Shown: positions 1 through 7,833 of the stretch, one piece after another
How positions within the stretch are numbered: the first letter of the stretch is position 1
Layout: each line of letters opens with the position of its first letter
Assembly: GCA_045614565.1 (NCBI GenBank)
Contig: JAZLDG010000086.1
Coordinates: 1 to 20,611, forward strand
Source: Scatosoma sp045614565
GTDB taxonomy: Bacteria; Bacillota; Clostridia; Christensenellales; Borkfalkiaceae
DNA: 20,611 bases
Direction of reading: 5' to 3'
Position numbers and translations under genes: made by a program
Notes under the pieces: generated by a model
What the model saw: only the letters and a program-made list of their open reading frames with translations
Database searches by the model: none
Told to the model about the DNA's origin: nothing

Positions 1-2
1 AC

Positions 3-389
3 CGTTGGGAGCGGGAAGAAGTAAAAAAAGAAGTTGTTGCGGGAACGTACCGTTTTGAAGACGACGTACGCGTGGAAGATTATTATTCGACGCGCGTGGG
101 CTTCGTGAACGCGGGTAAGGCGCACGTGGTGCACGATGAAAACGGCTTCACCTTTGAAGGCGAAGTGGACGGCAAACCGTTTAAGCTCAATAAGCCCGTT
201 TCTTCTATGTACTCTGTACACGTCGAATACGATTTCTTAAACCGCGGCGACGCGTTCGATATTGCGACGGACGAAACGAGCTATTTTATGTTCCTGAAAA
301 CGGCGAAAAATTACTTGACGAAAATGCACTTTGCGCAAGAAGAACTGTATAATTATCACGTTCGCGGAATCGGCAAAAACCAAGAATAA
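3..389 (+). CDS. 3' end of a CDS cut by the window edge; possible C-terminal domain of a PlsC-type acyltransferase
   Basis: The frame is open from base 3 to the TAA at 387-389, so about 128 codons are visible and the real start lies upstream. A GTG at 72 could be taken as a start, but it has no ribosome binding site and the reading continues unbroken through it (WEREEVKKEVVAGTYRFEDD upstream), so it is treated as internal. The product is soluble, charged and aromatic-rich, with no membrane segment. The layout (a W-E-R-E entry, a 'GFVNAGKAHVVHDENGFTF' stretch, a 'SMYSVHVEYDF' stretch, and an ending like 'KMHFAQEELYNYH') resembles from memory the tail that follows the acyltransferase domain in some clostridial 1-acylglycerol-3-phosphate acyltransferases. 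No catalytic motif is present in the visible part, so this identity is tentative. Confidence 0.6.
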   Translation, partial: RWEREEVKKEVVAGTYRFEDDVRVEDYYSTRVGFVNAGKAHVVHDENGFTFEGEVDGKPFKLNKPVSSMYSVHVEYDFLNRGDAFDIATDETSYFMFLKTAKNYLTKMHFAQEELYNYHVRGIGKNQE

Positions 390-403
390 AAAATAAAAAA
401 TAA

Positions 404-439
404 AAAGGGCAGATATGCGATGAAGCATACCTGCCCTTT
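404..439 (-). terminator. Bidirectional intrinsic terminator between the partial gene and pgi
   Basis: A 15-bp stem (404-418 with 425-439, one mismatch) encloses a 6-base loop. Read on the minus strand the hairpin is followed by a long T-rich tract (the A-rich run at 387-405), so it should stop pgi transcription efficiently. On the plus strand only a weak GGTTTATT follows. It sits between two convergent stop codons. Confidence 0.85.
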
Positions 440-450
440 GGTTTATTGTG

Positions 451-1884
451 TTAAATTATGCAGCGTGCGTCTTTTTCGGGAAGGGAATCGAGTTCCTTTT
501 TCTTTTCCGTGTAACCCGCTTTTCCAAGGAGCGCGAAGGTTGCTTTTTTGCCTTCTTCAACGCCCGGCTGATTAAAGGTGTTGATGTTGAGCATTGCGCC
601 CGCGTACGCCGTTTGAAGCTCGAAAAGGAACAAGAGCTGACCGAGCGTAAACGCGTTCAATTCGGGAAGGTAGATGGTGTAATTCATTCTGCCAGCTTTG
701 GTCAAAGCATACGCCGTTGCCGCATTTTCCGCTTGGATCAATTCTTCCATCGTGTGTCCGCCAAGGAACGCTACGTCGGGGATATTTTCGCAACCGTGGG
801 GAATGGGCATTTCACAGCCGTACTTTTTCAAGGAAAGGAAAGTTACGACCTTGTCGAAAGGACCTTCGGTGTAAAGCTGTACCTGCGAATGTTGGTCGGT
901 AACGCCGAGCGATTTCACGGGCGTTTGCCCAACGTTGCAGGCTACGCCGTCAAGCGTGATATTTTTGCCCAAGCTTTCCGCCCAAAGCTGACAGTACCAG
1001 TCCGCGATATATTTCAAGTTATCCGAATAGGGCATCATAACGCCGATATTCTTGCCTTGCTCCATTGCCGCGATCTGCAATACCGCGCACATAAGCGCGG
1101 GGTTTTTTTGCATAGACGAATAACGGCAAACGCTATCCATATACGCCGCGCCCGCAAGTAAGCCTTTAATATCGATGCCGAGCACCGCCGCAGGCAAAAG
1201 CCCTACGGGGCAAAGCTGGGAAAATCTGCCGCCTACGCCGTCGGGAAGCACGTAGCTCTTAATTCCGCCCACTTCGTCGGAGATCTTTTTAAGGTTGCCC
1301 TTTTTCTCGTCGGTGGTGAAAATCACGTTTTCTTTAACGTTTACGCCCGCTTTGGTAAGCTGATCTAAAATAATCAAATATTGCGCCATCGTTTCGCTCG
1401 TTGCGCCCGATTTGGAAATAACGTTGAAACACGTTTTCGCGGGGTCGATCACGTCGAGCAAGTCTTTCATTCTTACGGGATCTACGTTATCTTCTACGTA
1501 AAATTTCGGGCCCTTTCTCTTGGAACGGGGCAAATCGTTGTAATGTAAGTGGCAAAGTGCGTTAAACGCCATAATCGGACCGAGTGCGCTGCCGCCGATG
1601 CCGAGTACGACGAAGTTTTGGAATTTACCGCGGATATTTTTCGCCGTTTGCAAAATATCGGCAACGATTTCCTTTTGGTTGTAGGGAAGCTCCGTCCAGC
1701 CCATATACAGTTCGTCTTTGCCTCTGTTTTCTTGTACGTAACGGAACGCCGCGCTTGCTTTGGAAGCGTACGAAGCAAGTTCTCTTGCCGTAAAGCCCTT
1801 GTCGCCCAAGAAACGATCGGTCATATTGTTGTAGTCCAAGGTTACGCGCATAGAGTTGCGCCATTCTCTGGTTTTGTAGCCCAT
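451..1884 (-). CDS. pgi: Glucose-6-phosphate isomerase
   Basis: Interconverts glucose 6-phosphate and fructose 6-phosphate in cytosolic glycolysis and gluconeogenesis. The 477-residue product carries the family's landmarks in order: GIGGSALG (about 95-102), the phosphate-binding SKSGATSET (157-165), the first signature DGVGGRFS (215-222), the catalytic-region LWAESLGK with Glu303, TDQHSQ with His332, and the second signature FNQPGVEEGKK ending at Lys447. Length is at the short bacterial end of the family. The frame runs 15 codons further upstream to an ATG at 1929, but the start at 1884 is chosen because AGGAG lies 8 bases before it and the upstream ATG has no such site. It is monocistronic, with its own promoter and a strong downstream terminator. 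Confidence 0.97.
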   Translation of the reverse strand: MGYKTREWRNSMRVTLDYNNMTDRFLGDKGFTARELASYASKASAAFRYVQENRGKDELYMGWTELPYNQKEIVADILQTAKNIRGKFQNFVVLGIGGSALGPIMAFNALCHLHYNDLPRSKRKGPKFYVEDNVDPVRMKDLLDVIDPAKTCFNVISKSGATSETMAQYLIILDQLTKAGVNVKENVIFTTDEKKGNLKKISDEVGGIKSYVLPDGVGGRFSQLCPVGLLPAAVLGIDIKGLLAGAAYMDSVCRYSSMQKNPALMCAVLQIAAMEQGKNIGVMMPYSDNLKYIADWYCQLWAESLGKNITLDGVACNVGQTPVKSLGVTDQHSQVQLYTEGPFDKVVTFLSLKKYGCEMPIPHGCENIPDVAFLGGHTMEELIQAENAATAYALTKAGRMNYTIYLPELNAFTLGQLLFLFELQTAYAGAMLNINTFNQPGVEEGKKATFALLGKAGYTEKKKELDSLPEKDARCII

Positions 1885-1954
1885 AAAAAATACTCCTTTG
1901 TTTTTTAGGTTAATCGTTGATTTTGACATAACCTTATTTTTTAGTTACCGTTAT

Positions 1955-1983
1955 ATTTTACTCTTAATTGCATTTAATGTCAA
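1955..1983 (-). promoter_or_regulatory. Sigma-A promoter of pgi
   Basis: On the minus strand TTGACA (1978-1983) is followed by a 17-base spacer and TAAAAT (1955-1960). Transcription should begin near 1948, giving an mRNA leader of about 65 bases before the pgi start at 1884. The leader contains an unused in-frame ATG at 1929. Confidence 0.8.
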
Positions 1984-2012
1984 GAAACGGAACGCAAAAA
2001 GTGGATAAAAAA

Positions 2013-3584
2013 TTAAGAAATTTCACAAATTTTCTTTTTTGGAAAAAATTTCTTAAAGGGAATAATTCCAAGCAACCCCCAAATTACCGCGGTAAGCACC
2101 AACAAAGCCAAGCCTGAAAGGGTAATGCAGAGAAGTTCGCCCAAAAATCGTTGAAATAAACTGACGAATAAATCTCCGCAAAGTGCGATGGGCAAGATTG
2201 TAAACATTGCTTTTGCGACGGGGTGAAAAAGCGCGCCTTGCCGTTTCTTGAAAGTGTGCCTGTATAAATTCGGGCATTTTTTACCCAAAAGGGTGAGATT
2301 GCAAATGCTCGTGAGAATAAAGCTCGCGCCAAGCCCGATAATATAAGCGTACGCGCCGCAAACAGCGGGTAGAAACAAAATACAAAGCAGCATTGCCGCC
2401 GCACCGATAAAGTAATAGATAAAGGTTTGTTTTTCAAAACCCATAGAGTTGAGCATACCCGTCGAAATCATCGTCAAACTCATCGGTAAAAGAATGGGAC
2501 AGCCCGTGCGGATAAATTCCCCTGCGAGCGGTTCGGAAAAGGCGATTTTTCCAAGCTCGTCGCCAAAGGCGTAAAAAAAGGGCAGTAAAAAGCAAGCGAC
2601 GAGCGTGGATACCGTTAAGCCCTTAGATAAATTTTCATATAAACGCTTGGTATCCTTGCGATAAAAGTTTTCGGAGAGCTCGGGAACGAGCACGAGCGAA
2701 AGCGAGCCGATAATGGTGGACGGGATAAAAAGCACGGGGATTGCCATACCCGACACCAACCCGAAAAGGGTGAGTGCTTCCGATTCGCTCAATCCCGATT
2801 TCACGAGCATTGCGGGCAATAAAACGGCGACGGCAGAGTTGACGAGCGTACCGCTTGCGCGGACGGAAGTGATAGGCAGGGTTGCGTTGAACAGCGGTTT
2901 TAGCTGTTTTTGGGGCTTAGCGAATTTACCGCCGTACAAGAAGAAACAGCAGATGGACGCGAGAAAGGAAAAGACGTAGGAAATGACGACCGCCCAGCCC
3001 GCCAAGTTCGCGCCCGTTTGTACACTCGATACGTTTCGCAAAAGCAATACGCCCGCAACGACCATTACCGTTTCTTCGGCGATTTCTAAAATAGACGGAA
3101 GTAAAAACTGTTTATTCCCCCAAAAATATCCCCGAAAAACGGCGTAAACGGAAGTGATGCTCAATCCGAGCAATAAAATACGAAAGACCTGCAAGCTCCG
3201 CTCGTCCGAAAACAGAAAGGAAACAGTTTGCGGGAAAAGTCCTAAAATCAAAGAAACGGGCAGGGTGAGCACAAGACAAAGAAAAAGTCCCGCGCTCACC
3301 GCGCTTTTTTCGCCGTAAGGGTTGTTTTCCGCCTTGCTTTTGGAAATAAGGCGGGATACGGTGAGCGGAATACCGCCCGTGCCGATCGTCAAAAAGACGG
3401 CGAAAACGGAGAGCGCGACTTGGTAAAGTCCCACGCCTTCCGCGCCCAAAAGGCGGGAAAGGACGATGCGGTATAAAAATCCCAAACCGCGTTCGGCGAC
3501 GGAGAGCGCGGTGACGATAGAAGCGGTTGCAAACGCGGTGGTTTTTAGCGATTTATGCGGATTGTGCGGCGTAAGGTTTTTCAT
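2013..3584 (-). CDS. SpoVB/MurJ-like lipid-linked oligosaccharide flippase (MOP superfamily)
   Basis: A 523-residue polytopic membrane protein with roughly 14 hydrophobic segments, the size of Bacillus SpoVB and related polysaccharide flippases. The N-terminal block (ASIVTALSVAERGLGFLYRI, then LSRLLGAEGVGLYQ) is typical of the SpoVB branch: a helix-1 glycine/arginine region and a LGaeGlGlYq loop. Members of this superfamily move undecaprenyl-linked glycans or lipid II across the cytoplasmic membrane; SpoVB acts in spore cortex synthesis. I cannot separate a SpoVB role from a general peptidoglycan or polysaccharide role by sequence alone. The ATG at 3584 has no convincing ribosome binding site. 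The gene is divergent from the LysM-like gene at 3657, and no clear terminator separates its 3' end from pgi. Confidence 0.85.
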   Translation of the reverse strand: MKNLTPHNPHKSLKTTAFATASIVTALSVAERGLGFLYRIVLSRLLGAEGVGLYQVALSVFAVFLTIGTGGIPLTVSRLISKSKAENNPYGEKSAVSAGLFLCLVLTLPVSLILGLFPQTVSFLFSDERSLQVFRILLLGLSITSVYAVFRGYFWGNKQFLLPSILEIAEETVMVVAGVLLLRNVSSVQTGANLAGWAVVISYVFSFLASICCFFLYGGKFAKPQKQLKPLFNATLPITSVRASGTLVNSAVAVLLPAMLVKSGLSESEALTLFGLVSGMAIPVLFIPSTIIGSLSLVLVPELSENFYRKDTKRLYENLSKGLTVSTLVACFLLPFFYAFGDELGKIAFSEPLAGEFIRTGCPILLPMSLTMISTGMLNSMGFEKQTFIYYFIGAAAMLLCILFLPAVCGAYAYIIGLGASFILTSICNLTLLGKKCPNLYRHTFKKRQGALFHPVAKAMFTILPIALCGDLFVSLFQRFLGELLCITLSGLALLVLTAVIWGLLGIIPFKKFFPKKKICEIS

Positions 3585-3591
3585 AATATTA

Positions 3592-3620
3592 TTGTACGAG
3601 CCGTTTTCTTGTGGTATAAC
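3592..3620 (+). promoter_or_regulatory. Sigma-A-type promoter for the LysM-like gene
   Basis: TTGTAC (3592-3597), a 17-base spacer and TATAAC (3615-3620) lie 37 bases before the ATG at 3657. An inverted repeat CTTGT-N6-ACAAG (3608-3623) overlaps the -10 box and sits between this gene and the divergent flippase gene, so it could be an operator. Confidence 0.6.
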
Positions 3621-3656
3621 AAGAATATTTAACTTTTTTAAGGCATAAATGTAAAT

Positions 3657-3938
3657 ATGTTAAAGTTGGAAATACCCGTATTTTACAGAGTTAAAAAAGA
3701 CCAAACGCTTCGGGAAATCGCGACGGCGTTTTGCGTTGCGGAGCGGTTGCTTGCCAAAGAAAACGCGCTTGAAGCCGAGCCGCGCGAAGGTGCGCTTCTA
3801 CGTATTCCGTCCTTGCGCGGAAACGCGTATACGGCGGGGGAGCGGGATAGCAAAGCTTTGCTTTGCGGGAGTGAAAAAAGCTTTCGCGAGAAAAACGGCA
3901 CGGATATTTTATATCCTGGAATGCGCGTGATTTTATAA
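3657..3938 (+). CDS. Small LysM-domain-like protein
   Basis: A 93-residue product. Residues about 9-51 fit a LysM repeat: FYRVKKDQTLREIA, then a second helix ending near KENALEAE, then EGALLRIP. The last 35 residues (from AYTAGERDSKAL to DILYPGMRVIL) look like a shortened second copy, because they keep the Asn-Gly turn and the closing 'YPGMRVIL' strand. LysM modules usually bind N-acetylglucosamine polymers in peptidoglycan or act in spore coat assembly. No signal peptide or membrane segment is present, so a cytosolic or mother-cell location such as the spore coat is possible, but that is inference. The ATG at 3657 has only a weak, distant AAGG before it. The gene has its own promoter and is separated from the next gene by a new promoter. 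Confidence 0.6.
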   Translation: MLKLEIPVFYRVKKDQTLREIATAFCVAERLLAKENALEAEPREGALLRIPSLRGNAYTAGERDSKALLCGSEKSFREKNGTDILYPGMRVIL

Positions 3939-3946
3939 CCGCACAC

Positions 3947-3974
3947 TTTTGCCTTGCTTTGCATACGATATAAT
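3947..3974 (+). promoter_or_regulatory. Probable promoter for the cysteine-containing protein
   Basis: A perfect TATAAT (3969-3974) has only a poor -35 candidate upstream (TTTTGC at 3947-3952, 16-base spacer). The leader from about 3981 to 4072 is nearly 90 bases and ends in a perfect AGGAGG site. No riboswitch or attenuator was recognised in it. Confidence 0.45.
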
Positions 3975-4072
3975 AAGTAATTATTACGCGAAAGACCGAA
4001 AACGCGGCGGGAGCGTTCAACGAAAGAAAAACCTGCCGAGCATTTGGGTTTATTCGTAACAGGAGGTATATA

Positions 4073-4729
4073 ATGTCCTTTTATTCTAATTTTCAATCGG
4101 ATAAATGCCCCGGAACGATTACGGGCAATCCGCTCGGCGGTTTGACGGAAAAGGTGTGTATTCAAGCGGAAAAAATCTTCGACGCGTGCATTAAGCAAAC
4201 GCAAATCGAAAATTATTCGCTCACCCTTACCGATCTTTCTCCCGCTTCGCCTACATATCCTTTAACCTTCGTTAGCGCGCGTTCCGTTACGGCGGAAGCA
4301 ACCGTCACGAATTTGACCGTCGACAGACAGTTGGATAAATCTTGCGCGCGTGTGCAAGCTACGGTTTCCGTGCCTTTGGAAGTTTTATTCACGGACGCGG
4401 CGGGCGTGGAAGGGAGCGCGACGGCAACCGTTTCGCTCAACCAAGACGTTTTGCTGTACGTGCCCGCACCGTCCATTATTCCGTTCACGGTAAAAGCGGT
4501 GGTGAGTGCGGTTGCGCCCGACGGCGTTTACAATCCCGAAACGCAGGGCTTTACCGTAGCCATTTGTGCGACGATTATTTTGAAGATTGCAATGCCCGTG
4601 GAATTGCTCGTACCGTCGTACGGCTATTGCGTGCTTCCGCCTTGCCAAGAATATTCGCAGGAAGTATGCGCGGGCTTCTTTGAATTGCCGCTGTATCCGC
4701 AAACGCGTAACCGTCCTTGCAAAAATTAA
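4073..4729 (+). CDS. Conserved-looking protein of unknown function with nine cysteines
   Basis: A 218-residue product preceded by a very strong ribosome binding site (AGGAGG, 8 bases before the ATG), which suggests high expression. It has no signal peptide and no transmembrane helix. The N-terminal part has Cys12, Cys29 and Cys39 around 'GNPLGGLTEKVCIQAEKIFD'. The middle is rich in beta-strand-forming Thr and Val (about 65-180). The tail is cysteine-rich (186, 191, 199, 216) around YGYCVLPPCQEYSQEVC. I do not recognise the family with certainty. The beta-rich, cysteine-bearing, signal-less layout next to a LysM-like gene would suit a spore-coat or coat-assembly protein, but this is context-based inference. 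It is transcribed alone, ending at a clear terminator. Confidence 0.75.
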   Translation: MSFYSNFQSDKCPGTITGNPLGGLTEKVCIQAEKIFDACIKQTQIENYSLTLTDLSPASPTYPLTFVSARSVTAEATVTNLTVDRQLDKSCARVQATVSVPLEVLFTDAAGVEGSATATVSLNQDVLLYVPAPSIIPFTVKAVVSAVAPDGVYNPETQGFTVAICATIILKIAMPVELLVPSYGYCVLPPCQEYSQEVCAGFFELPLYPQTRNRPCKN

Positions 4730-4738
4730 GTTTCCAAG

Positions 4739-4770
4739 AAAAAGCAGTCCGTTTTGCGGGCTGCTTTTTT
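4739..4770 (+). terminator. Intrinsic terminator after the cysteine-containing gene
   Basis: A 13-base left arm (4739-4751) pairs with 4757-4769 around a TTTTG loop, with one G-U-type pair. A run of six T residues follows, starting 10 bases after the stop codon. Confidence 0.9.
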
Positions 4771-4792
4771 GCGTTTATTTCCTTTGAAAACC

Positions 4793-4821
4793 TTGCTTTT
4801 TTATGCAAGAGATGGTATAAT
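4793..4821 (+). promoter_or_regulatory. Promoter of the metallophosphoesterase gene, predicting a leaderless transcript
   Basis: TTGCTT (4793-4798), a 17-base spacer and a perfect TATAAT (4816-4821). The expected transcription start, about 7 bases after the -10 box, coincides with the ATG at 4828. No Shine-Dalgarno sequence can be transcribed from this promoter. Confidence 0.75.
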
Positions 4822-4827
4822 ATGAGT

Positions 4828-5523
4828 ATGAATATTTACGCTATCAGCGATTTGCATTTATCCACGACCGCGGACAAGCCGATGGACGTGTTCGGCGGGA
4901 ACTGGGAAGGGCATTTCCAAAAAATAAAAAAAGACTGGCTTTCCGTCGTGAAAGACGACGATATCGTCTTGATTGCAGGGGATATCAGTTGGGCGATGAA
5001 GCTGGAAAACGCGCTCCAAGACTTGAACGAGCTTGTGGGGTTACCAGGGAAAAAAGTGTTTATTCGCGGAAACCACGATTACTGGTGGAACGGTATTTCT
5101 AAGCTCCGCGCTTCCGCGCCTGACGAGAGCTTTATTTTCTTGCAAACGGACGCGGTAAAGCTTGGGAATTTCGTCATCGTCGGTTCGCGGGGTTGGACTT
5201 GTCCCGAAAGCCCCGATTTTACCGAGCAGGATCAAAAGCTGTATCTTCGCGAAGCGGAACGTTTCCGTCTTGCGCTTTTGGACGCGAACGACCTGTACGA
5301 AGACGGCGACGTGAAAATCGCAATGATCCATTACCCGCCGTTTAGCTTGAAAAGCGAAGCTACGCTCTTTACCGAACTGTTTGAAAAAAACGGCGTGCAA
5401 AAGGTCGTGTTCGGGCATATTCACGGCGCGGCGTACTTTCCGCTTAAATCGGAACGCGGCGGCGTGGAATATATTTTAACCGCTTGCGATAAAGTGGGGT
5501 TTAAGCTCGTAAAAATCTATTGA
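4828..5523 (+). CDS. Calcineurin-like metallophosphoesterase (predicted phosphohydrolase)
   Basis: A 231-residue cytosolic enzyme of the binuclear metallophosphoesterase fold. All metal-site motifs are visible: D8-x-H10, G51-D52, G81-N-H-D84, H168 in IHYPP, and G196-H-I-H199. The substrate is unknown; family members cleave phosphomonoesters, diesters or nucleotides. The open frame extends 37 codons upstream and has another ATG at 4822. The start at 4828 gives the family's usual beginning, MNIYAISDLHLS, and falls where transcription should begin. The gene has its own promoter and lies 85 bases before the pyrimidine operon. Confidence 0.9.
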   Translation: MNIYAISDLHLSTTADKPMDVFGGNWEGHFQKIKKDWLSVVKDDDIVLIAGDISWAMKLENALQDLNELVGLPGKKVFIRGNHDYWWNGISKLRASAPDESFIFLQTDAVKLGNFVIVGSRGWTCPESPDFTEQDQKLYLREAERFRLALLDANDLYEDGDVKIAMIHYPPFSLKSEATLFTELFEKNGVQKVVFGHIHGAAYFPLKSERGGVEYILTACDKVGFKLVKIY

Positions 5524-5548
5524 TTTTTCAAAACGGGCGGCGTAATCC

Positions 5549-5577
5549 TTTACAAACGAACGAAAAAGTGCTATACT
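5549..5577 (+). promoter_or_regulatory. Sigma-A promoter of the pyr operon
   Basis: TTTACA (5549-5554), a 17-base spacer and TATACT (5572-5577). Transcription should begin near 5584, leaving about 25 bases before the pyrB ATG. There is no space for a PyrR-binding loop, anti-terminator or terminator of the Bacillus type. Confidence 0.8.
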
Positions 5578-5608
5578 ATAAAATTGAAAGAATAAAACGG
5601 AGAGAAAT

Positions 5609-6538
5609 ATGCTCAAAAGAAAAGATTTATTAGGGCTTATCGACGTCACCGCGGAAGAGATTAACGAGCTTCTCGACGTGGCGACGGAAATGAAACGGCA
5701 TTTGAAAGACGGGAATAAACAGCTTCCCTATCTCAAAGGCAAAACGGCGACCATACTCTTTTACGAAAACAGCACGAGAACGCGTACGAGCTTCGAGCTT
5801 GCCGCCAAGTACCTTGGCGCGACGGTCATCAATATCGCCGCGGGCAGCTCGTCGGTGGCAAAGGGTGAAACGCTCGTCGATACGGGGAAAACGCTGGACG
5901 CACAGCTCAACGATTTCCTGATTATGCGCCATCCGATGGGGGGTGCGCCCTATTTGCTTGCAAAGACCGTGAACGCGGGCGTGCTCAACGCGGGCGACGG
6001 TATGAACGAACACCCTACCCAAGCTTTGTTGGATATGCTGACGATGCGCGAGCATTTCGGGCATTTAGACGGCTTGAAAGTGGCGATCGTGGGCGATATC
6101 AAACATTCGCGCGTAGCAAAATCCAACCTGTTCGGCTTGAACGCGATGGGCGCGGAAGTGCGTATGTACGCGCCTGAAACGCTTATTCCCAAAGGCATAG
6201 ACAAGCTTGGCGCAAAGCTTTGTTCGAGCAAAGAAGAAGCTTTGGACGGCGCGGACGTCGTAATGGGACTTCGTATTCAGCTCGAACGCCAACAAGCGGG
6301 CAATTTCCCGTCGCTCAACGAATACGCGGAATTTTACGGCGTAGACGGCAAATCGCTCAAATACGCAAAGCCGAATGCCATCGTAATGCACCCCGGTCCC
6401 GTAAACCGCGGCGTAGAGCTTACGGGTAAGGTTATTGATCACGAAAAGAGCCGTATAGAAGAACAGGTATTTTCGGGGATTGCCGTGCGTATGGCGGCGT
6501 TGAAGCTTTTGAACGATTATAGAAATTGCGGAAGATAA
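5609..6538 (+). CDS. pyrB: Aspartate carbamoyltransferase, catalytic chain
   Basis: Joins carbamoyl phosphate and aspartate to give carbamoyl aspartate, the first committed pyrimidine step. The 309-residue product shows the carbamoyl-phosphate loop ENSTRTRTSFE (53-63), the lysine of the '80s loop' (Lys85), RHP (107-109), HPTQ (135-138), GDIKHSRV (162-169), the aspartate-side L-R-I-Q-x-E-R (221-227) and HPGPVNRG (261-268). This is a full-length ATCase and not an ornithine carbamoyltransferase. Its ribosome binding site is GGAGAG 5 bases before the ATG. It is the first gene of a tight six-gene operon. No pyrI regulatory chain is adjacent, so it probably works as a catalytic trimer without nucleotide allostery. 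Confidence 0.97.
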   Translation: MLKRKDLLGLIDVTAEEINELLDVATEMKRHLKDGNKQLPYLKGKTATILFYENSTRTRTSFELAAKYLGATVINIAAGSSSVAKGETLVDTGKTLDAQLNDFLIMRHPMGGAPYLLAKTVNAGVLNAGDGMNEHPTQALLDMLTMREHFGHLDGLKVAIVGDIKHSRVAKSNLFGLNAMGAEVRMYAPETLIPKGIDKLGAKLCSSKEEALDGADVVMGLRIQLERQQAGNFPSLNEYAEFYGVDGKSLKYAKPNAIVMHPGPVNRGVELTGKVIDHEKSRIEEQVFSGIAVRMAALKLLNDYRNCGR

Positions 6539-6557
6539 AAAATAGGAGAAAATAGAA

Positions 6558-7820
6558 ATGATCATTAGAAACGGTAACGTGGTTTTGAAAAATTCCGTTG
6601 CAAAAAAGGATATTTTGATTAAAAACGGTAAAATCGTAAAAATTGCGAATAATATCCCTGCAAACGGCGACAAGGAAATCGACGCTTCGGGCAAGCACGT
6701 ATTCCCTGGGCTTATTGATATGCACGTGCATTTGCGCGATCCTGGATTTGAATACAAAGAAGACATTGAAAGCGGCTCGAAAGCGGCGGTAAAGGGCGGG
6801 TTTACGCAAATTTGCTGTATGCCCAATACCAACCCCGTTACGGACAACAAGGTCGTGGTTAGCTATATCAAGCATAAAGCGCAGGAAGTCGGGCTTTGCA
6901 AAGTGCACCCGATCGGCGCGATCACCAAAGGCTCGAAAGGCGAACAGCTTGCCGAAATCGGCGAAATGAAAAAGGCGGGCGCGGTAGCCATTTCCGACGA
7001 CGGCGTGAGCGTCAAGAATGCGCGGCTTATGCGACTTGCTATGGAATACGCAAGCGGTTTTAACGTAAAATGTCTTTGCCATTGCGAAGATAAAGAGCTT
7101 GTGGACGGCGGCGTAGTCAACGAAGGGTTAAGCTCGACGATCGCGGGCTTGAAAGGTATTCCCCGTGCGGCGGAAGATATTATCATTGCAAGAGAAATTG
7201 CGCTTGCGGAAAGCTTGGACGTTCCCGTGCATATTTGTCACGTTTCCACGTACAGCGGCGTAAGGCTTATTCGCGACGCGAAAAAAGCAGGCGTAAAAGT
7301 AACGGCGGAAACCTGCCCGCATTATTTTGCGGTAACGGACGAAATCGTGACGGGTTTCGACACCAACACCAAGGTCAATCCCCCCATTCGCGAAGAAGTG
7401 GATAAGCAGGCGATCTTGGAAGGCTTGAAGGACGGAACGCTTGATTGTATCGTCACCGATCACGCCCCGCACCATATCAACGACAAAAACGTGGAATATA
7501 ACGCCGCGGCGTTTGGGATCAGCGGTATCGAAACTTCGTTCGGGTTTGCGATCACTCATTTATACAAAGCAGGCGTTTTGAGCTTGCCTGAAATCGCGGA
7601 AAGAATGTCTGCCGCGCCCGCGCGCATTTTGGGACTGGACGGCGGCGAAATCGCCGAAGGCGGCGTAGCCGACTTGACGATTGCGGATTTGAACGAAAGC
7701 TTCGTCGTAGACCCCGCAAACTTCGTGAGCAAGGGCAAAAACAGTCCGTTTGGCGGTTATAAGCTCGACGGCGTGGTGAAATATACGCTCGTAGACGGCG
7801 AAGTCAAATACCAAGCGTAA
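6558..7820 (+). CDS. pyrC: Dihydroorotase
   Basis: Zinc enzyme closing carbamoyl aspartate to dihydroorotate. The 420 residues match the bacterial class typified by Bacillus and Aquifex PyrC. The metal ligands are visible: H56-x-H58 in DMHVHLRDPG, D148 in ISDDG (the Asp that replaces the carboxylated Lys of other classes), H175, H228 in HICHVS, and D301 in TDHAPHH. The substrate-binding motif MPNTNP lies at 88-93. An AGGAG site precedes the ATG, 19 bases after pyrB. Confidence 0.97.
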   Translation: MIIRNGNVVLKNSVAKKDILIKNGKIVKIANNIPANGDKEIDASGKHVFPGLIDMHVHLRDPGFEYKEDIESGSKAAVKGGFTQICCMPNTNPVTDNKVVVSYIKHKAQEVGLCKVHPIGAITKGSKGEQLAEIGEMKKAGAVAISDDGVSVKNARLMRLAMEYASGFNVKCLCHCEDKELVDGGVVNEGLSSTIAGLKGIPRAAEDIIIAREIALAESLDVPVHICHVSTYSGVRLIRDAKKAGVKVTAETCPHYFAVTDEIVTGFDTNTKVNPPIREEVDKQAILEGLKDGTLDCIVTDHAPHHINDKNVEYNAAAFGISGIETSFGFAITHLYKAGVLSLPEIAERMSAAPARILGLDGGEIAEGGVADLTIADLNESFVVDPANFVSKGKNSPFGGYKLDGVVKYTLVDGEVKYQA

Positions 7821-7833
7821 GGGAGAGAAAAGA

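Noticed and set aside
448..1161. Long plus-strand open frame of 237 codons
   Set aside because: It lies wholly antisense to pgi, which has complete family motifs, a promoter and a ribosome binding site; the antisense product is basic and repetitive with no domain.
1885..1929. Upstream in-frame ATG that would lengthen pgi by 15 residues
   Set aside because: It has no ribosome binding site, while AGGAG stands correctly placed before the ATG at 1884.
4717..4827. Upstream ATG that would add 37 residues to the metallophosphoesterase
   Set aside because: The extension overlaps the previous gene's end and its terminator and covers the promoter; the family starts at MNIYAISDLHLS.
5578..5608. PyrR attenuator before pyrB
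   Set aside because: The space between the predicted transcription start and the ATG is about 25 bases and forms no terminator/antiterminator pair.
6065..7082. Two long minus-strand frames across the pyrB-pyrC junction
   Set aside because: Both are shadows of well-supported pyrB and pyrC and have no ribosome binding site or recognisable protein features.
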